Below the pieces are notes generated by a model that was not told the DNA's origin, made no database searches, and saw nothing but the letters and a program-made list of their open reading frames with translations. DNA of 16,460 nucleotides from CAZUTK01 sp964623265 (lineage in GTDB: Bacteria; Electryoneota; B3-LCP): NCBI GenBank assembly GCA_964623265.1, contig CAZUTK010000061.1:1-16460 (forward strand). The letters run 5' to 3'. The stretch's first letter is position 1. Every line of letters starts with the position of its first letter. Positions 7,774-14,367 of this stretch are shown here, piece by piece. The position numbers and the translations under genes are program-made.

Positions 7774-8025
7774 TTGGCGACAGGAACGGTCAAGTGGTTC
7801 AATAAGAACAAAGGATACGGTTTCATTCAAGCCGAAGGGGAACGGGATATCTTCGTGCATTTTTCTTCCATCAAAGGGAAAGGATACCGCGTCCTTGAAC
7901 AAAACGAACACGTCGAGTTCGATCTAGTGCAAACCCCCAAAGGCCCGCAAGCCTTCAACGTGCGAAAGTTGAACGGTAATGGGGATCCCGGCGAACTTCA
8001 AGAACCGGACGATTTCAAAGACTGA
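7774..8025 (+). CDS. cold-shock domain protein (CspA family)
   Basis: This small OB-fold protein binds single-stranded RNA and DNA; family members act as RNA chaperones and antiterminators. The 83 residues begin MATGTVKWFNKNKGYGFI, with RNP1 KGYGFI at 13-18 and RNP2 DIFVHF at 25-30. They continue through the usual GPQAFNV strand (57-63). An acidic tail of about 15 residues (DPGELQEPDDFKD at the end) goes beyond the usual 66-70-residue core. The TTG start is supported by a strong AGGAGG and by the match of the resulting N-terminus to the family. It has its own promoter, a long leader and an intrinsic terminator, so it is a single-gene unit. It converges on the ABC exporter gene. Confidence 0.94.
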   Translation: MATGTVKWFNKNKGYGFIQAEGERDIFVHFSSIKGKGYRVLEQNEHVEFDLVQTPKGPQAFNVRKLNGNGDPGELQEPDDFKD

Positions 8026-8091
8026 AGTTCCTGTTGCCGTGCACTTCAGCAACTTACGACGAAACCGCCCTTGATGGGGGAAACAAGGGCG
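8022..8091 (+). other. two hairpins in the 3' region of the cold-shock transcript
   Basis: CTGAAGT (8022-8028, containing the stop codon) can pair with ACTTCAG (8043-8049). CGCCCTTG (8066-8073) pairs exactly with CAAGGGCG (8084-8091) around a 10-base loop. Both precede the terminator at 8107. They may protect or process the 3' end of the mRNA, or form a small RNA. No known RNA family was recognised. Confidence 0.4.
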
Positions 8092-8106
8092 ATCGCATGG
8101 GGGGAA

Positions 8107-8134
8107 GGGGTTCTGAAAAGAACCCCGTTTTTTT
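8107..8134 (+). terminator. intrinsic terminator of the cold-shock gene
   Basis: GGGGTTC (8107-8113) pairs perfectly with GAACCCC (8120-8126) around TGAAAA, and a G plus seven T's (8128-8134) follow. It lies between converging genes. Read from the minus strand the stem also forms but no T run follows it, so it mainly serves the plus strand. Confidence 0.85.
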
Positions 8135-8139
8135 AGGTA

Positions 8140-9927
8140 TTATGCCGATCTTGCGATCGGCTGATTTTCGTATTGAAGCTGGTACAAACGATAGTACAAA
8201 CCTCGCCTCTTCAATAAATCCTGATGCGTCCCTTCCTCGCGCACTTTGCCGTCGTGTAGGACAATAATGCGATCGGATCGCTGGATCGTGGAGAGGCGGT
8301 GAGCGATCACGATCGCGGTTCTGTTTTCCAGCAAGGTCGCGATGGCTTTCTGAATCCATTGCTCGGTTTCAATATCCACTGCTGATGTCGCTTCATCCAG
8401 AATCAAGACCGGCGGATCGTGTACCAGAGCGCGCGCGAACGCCAGCAGCTGCCTCTCGCCACCCGACAACGTCGCACCCCGTTCTTCCAACCGCTCATCG
8501 TATTTCGCCTCGAGCTTCTCGATAAAGCGGTCCGCATGAACCGCGCGAGCCGCGGCGAGGACGCGCTCCCTTTCGATCGGATCGCCAAGACGGATATTCT
8601 CTTCCACTGATCGGGCGAAGATGAAAACATCCTGCTGCACCACGCCCAGCATCCGACGCAGGTCGGATTGTCGGTATTCCCGGATATCCTGTCCATTCAG
8701 CAGAATCTGCCCTTCCTGGACATCGTAAAAACGAGAGAGCAGATTCACCAGCGTCGTTTTCCCGGCTCCGGTATAGCCGACGACCGCCACTGTCTGACCG
8801 GGTTCCACGCGAAAACTGACGTTCTTCAGCACCCAATCCCTGCCTGCATATGCGAAACTGACATTTCGGAATTCGATGCCGGTGAAATCCCGCACCATCT
8901 TTATCGGGTGGGGCGGATCTTTGACGGCCGGCTCTTCATCCATCAGTTGGAATAAGCGTTCCGAAGACGCCATCGCGCTCTGCAGAATGTTGTATTTTTC
9001 CGCCAGATCGCGGACCGGCATATAAAAACGCTCCGCATATTGCAGGAAGGCGATCAACGCCCCCAATGTCAGAGCCTCCCTCAGGATCATGCCGCCGCCG
9101 ACCCAGAGGATCAACGCGATGGCGACCGACGAGATCAGCTCCACCACCGGAAAAAAAACCGCGAAATAGAGGATCGTCTTCAAATGAGAATCCCGCAGCT
9201 GCGCATTGAGGGACTTGAAATGCTCCAGATTGCGGCTTTCCCGCCGAAACAGCTGCACGATGCGCATACCGGTGATGTTCTCTTGGAGATATGAATTCAC
9301 CCGCGCCAAGCGTTTGCGCATCTCCCGAAAAGCATCCCGCACTTTGATTTTGAACAAAAAAGCGACCCAAAAGAGCGCGGGAATCACCGAAAACGTGATC
9401 AACGCCAGCTTCCAGTTCAGGACCAGCATCGCAATCATGATGCCGATCAGCATAAAGATGTCACCGAAGACCGCCACGACCCCCTGCGTGAACATCTGAT
9501 TCAGGACTTCCACATCCGATGAGATGCGAGTCATAATCCGCCCGACGGGATTGCGGTCAAAATAGGAGATGGAGAGCTGCGAGAGCTTTTCAAAGAGCTG
9601 CGTCCGCATATCAAACATAATGCGCTGTCCCACCCAGTTGGTCGTATAGACTTGCAGATAGCGCGTCACGAACATTCCGGCGAGAATGAAGAGATATAGC
9701 AGCAGGATTTTGAACAAACCGGGCAGATCCCCGGCGGATATGTGCACATCTACCGCCCGTTTGGTCAATAAAGGACCGATCAATTCGAGGCCGGAGACGA
9801 GCAGCAACAGGAAGACACCGGCGATAAGATACCATTTATACGGATATCCGTACTGGAGCAGTCTGCGCATCAGACGGCTGTCGTACGCCCGTCCGGTGAT
9901 TTCATCATCGTCGAAGGGTTCCGTCAT
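8140..9927 (-). CDS. ABC exporter half-transporter (fused membrane and ATPase domains, MsbA/MdlB type)
   Basis: This 595-residue protein of the inner membrane has an N-terminal six-helix exporter domain (about 30-320) and a C-terminal ATPase. Visible motifs are Walker A GYTGAGKT (384-391), the Q-loop near 431-432, signature LSGGE (487-491), Walker B VLILDE with catalytic Glu512, the D-loop SAVD and switch His543 (IAHRLST). All catalytic residues are present, so it could work as a homodimer. The N-terminus (EITGRAYDSRLMRRLL) resembles the MdlB/YheH subfamily, whose members often pair with a second half-transporter; no partner is in this window. Such exporters move lipids, peptides or drugs, and the substrate here cannot be told. 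Its ATG overlaps the stop of the upstream ACT-like gene (ATGA), so it is translated as part of that operon. Confidence 0.95.
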   Translation of the reverse strand: MTEPFDDDEITGRAYDSRLMRRLLQYGYPYKWYLIAGVFLLLLVSGLELIGPLLTKRAVDVHISAGDLPGLFKILLLYLFILAGMFVTRYLQVYTTNWVGQRIMFDMRTQLFEKLSQLSISYFDRNPVGRIMTRISSDVEVLNQMFTQGVVAVFGDIFMLIGIMIAMLVLNWKLALITFSVIPALFWVAFLFKIKVRDAFREMRKRLARVNSYLQENITGMRIVQLFRRESRNLEHFKSLNAQLRDSHLKTILYFAVFFPVVELISSVAIALILWVGGGMILREALTLGALIAFLQYAERFYMPVRDLAEKYNILQSAMASSERLFQLMDEEPAVKDPPHPIKMVRDFTGIEFRNVSFAYAGRDWVLKNVSFRVEPGQTVAVVGYTGAGKTTLVNLLSRFYDVQEGQILLNGQDIREYRQSDLRRMLGVVQQDVFIFARSVEENIRLGDPIERERVLAAARAVHADRFIEKLEAKYDERLEERGATLSGGERQLLAFARALVHDPPVLILDEATSAVDIETEQWIQKAIATLLENRTAIVIAHRLSTIQRSDRIIVLHDGKVREEGTHQDLLKRRGLYYRLYQLQYENQPIARSA

Positions 9928-10355
9928 CGCGTCAAAAGGTCTTCCGTCAACAGAATCACACGTACACCCCGCTGGTTACCTGCTTCCGCCAGTCTCCTGC
10001 GAAACAGCGCCCAATCCGCGCCCTCTGTGCCGAGCCGGATGGACGCCAAGGTCACCTGAAAAACGTCCAGCCGGTGTTCGCATCGCTCTGTTTCCCGACA
10101 ACCCAAACCCTGCAAACCTTCTGAAAGAGCGACTCTGTTGCGTTCGGCGTCCGTTGAAATACAGAGAATCAACGCGCTGCCGGGTGCGTTTGCAGCCGAT
10201 CCGATGCTGCCTTCCCGCTCCAAGACCGCTACACTTCTGCGCACGAGATCGTGAACTTGTTCGAAAGCGGCAGACTCACCCAATGCTTCGCGGGCGATGC
10301 GGATGATGGTACGGATTTGATCTTCAGTCCAGTTCACGATGAATCCGTCATGCAC
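9924..10355 (-). CDS. small protein with helical N-terminus and ACT-like C-terminal domain
   Basis: No firm family was recognised. From GTG 10355 the product is 143 residues. A GTG at 10337 (137 residues, starting VNWTEDQIRTIIRIAREAL) has a weak CGGA ribosome site and may be the true start. Residues about 8-50 are strongly helical and charged. Residues about 58-143 read like an ACT domain: SALILCISTDAERNRVALSE (a strand, then a D-x-x-x-N turn into a helix), then LDVFQVTLASI. The last part, DWALFRRRLAEAGNQRGVRV followed by ILLTEDLL, resembles the end of the UPF0237/ACT group. ACT domains usually bind small ligands such as amino acids; the ligand here is unknown. It starts about 20-35 bases after the shell-protein gene and overlaps the ABC gene by four bases. 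Its helical N-terminus behind a shell-protein gene recalls encapsulation peptides, which is only a suggestion. Confidence 0.65.
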   Translation of the reverse strand: MHDGFIVNWTEDQIRTIIRIAREALGESAAFEQVHDLVRRSVAVLEREGSIGSAANAPGSALILCISTDAERNRVALSEGLQGLGCRETERCEHRLDVFQVTLASIRLGTEGADWALFRRRLAEAGNQRGVRVILLTEDLLTR

Positions 10356-10372
10356 TGCAAGGGCACGAGGCT

Positions 10373-10954
10373 TTATGATAGCATATTGAAAATCTCTTCC
10401 CGCGGTTGAGGAATCACGATTTTGCGCACCAGGAGCCCCTGATCCTGAGCAGCCTGGGCACCTGCTTCCACGGCGGAACGAACCGCGGCGACGTCACCGG
10501 TTAAAGTAACAAAGGCTTTGCCGCCGATCCCTATACCCATGCGGATCTCCATCAGCGAAATCGTCGCGGTCTTGGCGGCGCGGTCTGCGGCTAACACCGC
10601 CGACGCCGCCGAGAACGTCTCGATGATGCCGACGGCGTTGACCTCAGGATGCGGCGAAGATGAAATCAGGGCAGGGTAAACCTGAGGGTGGATGCTGGGA
10701 ATGACGAAATCGTCCACGCAGGCGACGCTGCCGACGCGACGCCCTTCTTCCACCGCCGCGCGCACCGCGGCGGTATCACCCCGTACCAGGCAGATGTATT
10801 TGCCGGAACAGATGGTCTTGGCGATGATCAGCTCCACCTGGCTGACTTTTAACATCGCATCCGATGCTTCAATTCCCACCGCGATAGAATTGAACTCCAC
10901 CATTCCTAAGGCGTTGGTGTACGTCGGCATCGTCAATTGATCTTGATCCGTCAT
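10373..10954 (-). CDS. tandem-BMC microcompartment shell protein, PduT-like, with iron-sulfur cysteine
   Basis: The 193-residue protein carries two BMC folds (about 14-95 and 106-190). Such proteins form trimeric pseudohexagonal tiles in the shells of bacterial microcompartments. The first half reads ALGMVEFNSIAVGIEASDAM and AKTICSGKYICLV; the second has AVGIIETFSAASAVLAADRA and IGIGGKAFVTLTGDVAAVRS. Both the order and the wording closely resemble PduT of Salmonella. Cys49 in TICSGK corresponds to the PduT pore cysteine that holds a 4Fe-4S cluster at the trimer axis. The frame opens with a GTG at 10963, but ATG 10954 lies eight bases behind AGAAGG (10968-10963) and is preferred. No other shell protein or microcompartment enzyme is in the window. 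It follows alaS by 46 bases on the same strand. Confidence 0.93.
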   Translation of the reverse strand: MTDQDQLTMPTYTNALGMVEFNSIAVGIEASDAMLKVSQVELIIAKTICSGKYICLVRGDTAAVRAAVEEGRRVGSVACVDDFVIPSIHPQVYPALISSSPHPEVNAVGIIETFSAASAVLAADRAAKTATISLMEIRMGIGIGGKAFVTLTGDVAAVRSAVEAGAQAAQDQGLLVRKIVIPQPREEIFNMLS

Positions 10955-10962
10955 AGAAGACA

Positions 10963-10968
10963 CCTTCT
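10963..10968 (-). promoter_or_regulatory. ribosome binding site that decides the BMC-T start
   Basis: AGAAGG on the minus strand lies eight bases before ATG 10954 and overlaps the upstream in-frame GTG at 10963. This favours the ATG as the start. Confidence 0.6.
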
Positions 10969-11000
10969 GATAGAGTCGCTCGTCCGTTTCAACGGAGACC

Positions 11001-13718
11001 TCAGCTCGGCGTTTTTGATGATGTTTTCAAGTTTTTCTCCAGCAGACTTGCGGATGCCTGAATCGCCTGCGGAAGTTTTTCGGCGGACTTCGCCCCGGCG
11101 GTTCCGAGATGGTGTCGTCCGCCGCCGCCGCCGCCCATCACCGCCGCAATCTCCTTGACCAGCACCCCGGCGGAAAGCCCCCTCTCCCGGATCAAATCGT
11201 CCGTGACGACGACCGCAAGAGAAGCCTTCCCTTCCAGCGAGGATCCGAGTACGGCGACTAGGTTGGTTTGCGCCGCGCGCAGCACGTCCCCCAAAGTCTT
11301 CAAATCGTCCATCGTGCGATTGTCGTAAAGAGCCGTCACCAACCGAACGCCGCTGATCACCTGCGCGTGCGCAACAAGATCTTCCACTTCAGAATCAGCC
11401 GAAGAAGCTTTCATCAACTCCAGTTGTTTCACCAGGGTCTTTTGCTCATCCATCATCTTGACGACTTTCTCCAGCACATCCCCGCCGCGGGCAGAAAGGG
11501 CGTCCTGCAGGGATCGGATCATTCGTTTGTCATCCAGCATGGCTCGCAGAGCGGCTTCGCCGGTGACCGCTTCGATGCGGCGCACCCCTGCAGCCACCGC
11601 AGATTCCGAAGTGATGCGGAAAGCCAGCAGCTGATCGGTGGAACGGACGTGAGTCCCGCCGCACAACTCGGCGGATACGTCCCCGACGCTGACCAGCCTC
11701 ACGCTTTCACCGTATTTCTCGCCGAAGAGCGCCATCGCGCCGCGTTCTTTCGCCTGGTTCACCGTGGTCATTTCCCAGACAACCGGCAAAGCTCGCGTGA
11801 TGAAGGCATTGACCAGCTCTTCGACCTGATCCAATTCCACCTCCGACGGTTTGGTGAAATGCGTATAATCGAACCGCAGATAGTCGGGATGCACCAGAGA
11901 TCCGGCTTGTGCCACGTGCTCGCCCAGGATCTGCCGCAAAGCCGCCTGGAGAAGATGCGTAGCGGTGTGATTCCGCGCCGTGCGAAGGCGATGTTCGAAC
12001 GACACATGCGCCGTCACGGGATTCGGGAAACGGCTTTGTGCCGCCCGCAGAAATTCTTCTTCACCGGCGGTCACCCGCCCTATATGCAGGATTTCATCCC
12101 CGGTCTTCTGCGCATCCTCCACATCCACCCGCCAGCCACCCGAGGCGATCCAACCGGTGTCGCCGACCTGTCCGCCGGCTTCGGCGTAAAACGGCGTGCG
12201 ATCGAGGATCAGACGCACGCGCCCGCCATTCAGGCTATAACCGGTGACCCGCGCATCCGGAATTTCCAGATCGGTGTATCCGATGAATTCAGTCCTTTCG
12301 GATTCCCACACCCGCTGAATTGGAGTATTTCCCGCCGAACGTTCTGCAATGGCGGCTTTACCGCTGCGGCGAGCGCGTTCCCGCTGCCCGGACATCGCGG
12401 CTTCGAAACCTTCCAGATCCACTGCGAAACCCTGCTCGCGCGCCATCAGCTGCGTCAGATCCAGCGGAAATCCGTAAGTATCGTAGAGTTTGAAGGCTTC
12501 TTCGCCGGGTAAAGTGCGCCGACCCTCCCGCTTCAACCGCTCGATTAACTCCGCAAAGAGATCAATCCCGCGATCCAGCGTTCTGCCGAAGCTCTCCTCT
12601 TCGCCGCGGATGACTCCGGCGATGTGCTCTCTGCGCGCCCGTATTTCAGGATATGCATCCCCCATAATGGCAGCCAGGTCGTCCACCAACCGATAGATGA
12701 ATGACCGGTGCACCCCGAGAGTGCGTCCGAATCTCGCCGCTCGGCGCAAGATGCGGCGCAAGACGTACCCCCGCCCCTCATTGGAAGGCATCGCGCCGTC
12801 CGCAACGGCGAAGGAAATAGAACGCAGATGATCCGCTACGACGCGGTGCCCGACACCCCCTTCCCCCCGATCGTAAACGGTCCCGGCGATCTCCTCGATG
12901 CGGCGGATCAACGGAAGGAACAGATCCGTCTCGTAGTTGGAAAACACTCCTTGCAAAACCGCGCAAAGTCGTTCGAAGCCTGCACCGGTATCCACGTGTC
13001 TGGCGGGCAGTTCGGTCAACTCGCCGTTCGCGTCGCGATTGAACTGGATGAAGACCAAATTCCAAAGTTCAATGAAGCGGCTGCAGCCGGGCACATTCAC
13101 ACCGCAGATATGAGCGTATGCGCTTCCAGCAGGACAAGCTTCTGCGCCGCGGTCAATGTGGATTTCGCTGCATGGACCGCAAGGACCGGTATCTCCCATC
13201 TCCCAGAAGTTATCCTTGCCATGACGACTGATGTGCGACGGATGCAGGTCGGTCTCCGCTTTCCAGACGGCTTCGGCTTCGTCATCCTCGAGATGCACGG
13301 TGGCGTAGAGGCGATCCTTGGGCAGTTTCCAGACCTCGGTGACCAATTCCCATCCCCAGCGGATGGCGTCCTTCTTGTAATAATCGCCGAACGACCAGTT
13401 TCCCAGCATCTCGAAGAAGGTGTGATGAATGCCGTCCCGGCCGACTTCTTCCAGATCGTTGTGTTTTCCGGATACGCGAATGCACTTCTGCGAATTGACG
13501 GCGCGAGTGTAGGGACGCGTCCCCTGCCCTAAAAAGACATCCTTGAACTGGTTCATGCCGGCGTTGGTGAAGAGAAGCGTGGGATCCTTCAACGGCACGA
13601 CGGAGGACGAAGGTACGAATGTATGTCCGCGCTGCTCGAAAAAAGCGATGAACTGGCGGCGGATTTCAGCGGAAGGGAAGTCGGAATCGTTCCGATTACC
13701 GTGATTTATCATTTGCAT
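11001..13718 (-). CDS. alaS: alanyl-tRNA synthetase
   Basis: This enzyme charges tRNA-Ala with alanine and, through its editing domain, clears mischarged Ser and Gly. The 905 residues are of normal length. The catalytic domain starts SAEIRRQFIAFFEQRGH (16-32) and contains LFTNAGMNQFKDVF (49-62) and the HVDTGAGFERL region (241-251). The editing site has His584 and His588 (HTATH), plus Cys686 and His690 (CGGTH). The C-terminal domain has a glycine run (GGGGGG) and an ordinary C-Ala ending. The start at 13718 lacks a ribosome site and the first 13 residues are atypical, so a slightly later start is possible. It overlaps the 3' end of a GyrI-like gene remnant by 23 bases. It probably leads the operon that continues with the BMC-T, ACT-like and ABC genes. 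Confidence 0.97.
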   Translation of the reverse strand: MQMINHGNRNDSDFPSAEIRRQFIAFFEQRGHTFVPSSSVVPLKDPTLLFTNAGMNQFKDVFLGQGTRPYTRAVNSQKCIRVSGKHNDLEEVGRDGIHHTFFEMLGNWSFGDYYKKDAIRWGWELVTEVWKLPKDRLYATVHLEDDEAEAVWKAETDLHPSHISRHGKDNFWEMGDTGPCGPCSEIHIDRGAEACPAGSAYAHICGVNVPGCSRFIELWNLVFIQFNRDANGELTELPARHVDTGAGFERLCAVLQGVFSNYETDLFLPLIRRIEEIAGTVYDRGEGGVGHRVVADHLRSISFAVADGAMPSNEGRGYVLRRILRRAARFGRTLGVHRSFIYRLVDDLAAIMGDAYPEIRARREHIAGVIRGEEESFGRTLDRGIDLFAELIERLKREGRRTLPGEEAFKLYDTYGFPLDLTQLMAREQGFAVDLEGFEAAMSGQRERARRSGKAAIAERSAGNTPIQRVWESERTEFIGYTDLEIPDARVTGYSLNGGRVRLILDRTPFYAEAGGQVGDTGWIASGGWRVDVEDAQKTGDEILHIGRVTAGEEEFLRAAQSRFPNPVTAHVSFEHRLRTARNHTATHLLQAALRQILGEHVAQAGSLVHPDYLRFDYTHFTKPSEVELDQVEELVNAFITRALPVVWEMTTVNQAKERGAMALFGEKYGESVRLVSVGDVSAELCGGTHVRSTDQLLAFRITSESAVAAGVRRIEAVTGEAALRAMLDDKRMIRSLQDALSARGGDVLEKVVKMMDEQKTLVKQLELMKASSADSEVEDLVAHAQVISGVRLVTALYDNRTMDDLKTLGDVLRAAQTNLVAVLGSSLEGKASLAVVVTDDLIRERGLSAGVLVKEIAAVMGGGGGGRHHLGTAGAKSAEKLPQAIQASASLLEKNLKTSSKTPS

Positions 13719-13845
13719 AGATCGGCTGTTGAATCATGGTCTCCAGTTTCTCCGGCGGGGTGCGCCGCAGATTACTATGGATATCTTTTTACTGGACGGC
13801 TGATAGAGCTGTTTCAGGGTCTTCTTCTTATCCGATGTTGGGCAT
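13696..13845 (-). pseudogene. GyrI-like (COG4832 type) gene remnant with the middle deleted
   Basis: Read on the minus strand, three pieces in three frames fit one family. ATG CCC at 13845 has a GAGG site but stops after five codons. A frame from 13832 reads KKKTLKQLYQPSSKKISIV, like the N-terminus of GyrI-like small-molecule-binding proteins, which open with a lysine-rich helix and L-Y-x-P-S-x-K. A frame ending with TAA at 13696-13698 reads LRRTPPEKLETMIQQPI, like their C-terminus, which typically ends D-P-R-R-x-x-P-E-K-L-K-T-x-x-x-x-P. A full protein of this type is roughly 200 residues; here both ends are joined near 13770-13790 with about 150 residues missing. Family assignment is from memory. 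A true deletion is likely, but a collapsed assembly at this spot would look the same. Confidence 0.6.
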
Positions 13846-13875
13846 CACCACCTCATCGCGCCCGGTACTTTGGGA

Positions 13876-14262
13876 TCAAAGACTGACGATCACCTTCTTC
13901 AATTTCGCCTGGACTTCGCGGGCGATCTCCGCCAGTTCGGGATTCTGCACCGCCTGCATGGACGCGACGGGATCCACCGCAGAAACTTCCACCTGTCCGT
14001 CCGGCGTCTCCTGTACGATGACGTTGCAGGGAAGCATAACGCCGATTTTATCTTCCAATGTCAACGCTTTATAAGCGAACGGCGGATTGCAGGCTCCCAG
14101 GATCTTATACTCGCGGAAATCCACATCCAGCTTTTTCTTCATCGTCGCTTTGACGTCTATCTCCGTCAAGATGCCGAAGCCTTCTTTTTTCAGCTCTTCC
14201 GTGACTCTCTGGACGGCGGTTGCAAAGGAATCGGCGATTTTTTTTGTGAAGTAGTAAGACAT
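13876..14262 (-). CDS. DUF302 domain protein
   Basis: This 128-residue protein begins YYFTKKIADSFATAVQRVTE and continues GFGILTEIDVKATMKKKLD, then KILGACNPPFAYKAL and IGVMLPCNVIVQE. It is a full match in style to the DUF302 family, whose role is not established. Cys58 (GACNPP) and Cys79 (LPCNV) are the two conserved cysteines, which suggests metal or redox chemistry. No signal peptide is seen, so it is probably cytoplasmic. The start at ATG 14262 has a GAGG ribosome site. It lies downstream of the antiporter gene, separated by about 100 bases that include the assembly gap, so co-transcription is uncertain. The GyrI-like remnant follows it closely. Confidence 0.93.
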   Translation of the reverse strand: MSYYFTKKIADSFATAVQRVTEELKKEGFGILTEIDVKATMKKKLDVDFREYKILGACNPPFAYKALTLEDKIGVMLPCNVIVQETPDGQVEVSAVDPVASMQAVQNPELAEIAREVQAKLKKVIVSL

Positions 14263-14352
14263 AGGATCCTCGCTTGAGCGGTTAAGTCATTTTGCTAATT
14301 GCGCTAAAAACGCTATTCTGTTTTAGTCGCACATAATTGAAAACAGACGAAC

Positions 14353-14362
14353 NNNNNNNNNN
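14353..14362. other. assembly gap (10 N)
   Basis: Ten N's mark a scaffold join of unknown true length. The antiporter stop (14368-14370) lies only five bases from it, so any terminator, promoter or gene between the antiporter and the DUF302 gene may be missing. Confidence 0.99.
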
Positions 14363-14367
14363 ATATC

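Noticed and set aside
8145..8160. Hairpin CCGATC-TTGC-GATCGG at the end of the ABC exporter gene
   Set aside because: It is within coding sequence and no T run follows on the minus strand, so it is not a terminator and is probably chance.
11268..13532. Two long plus-strand open frames (414 and 274 codons) across the alaS region
   Set aside because: They lie exactly antisense to alaS, which has all its catalytic and editing motifs. Their translations look like low-complexity mirror sequence with no domain.
14318..14346. Inverted repeat CTGTTTT / AAAACAG near the N gap
   Set aside because: It is an AT-rich 7-bp stem with a 15-base loop and no T run, next to an assembly gap. Chance is a good explanation.
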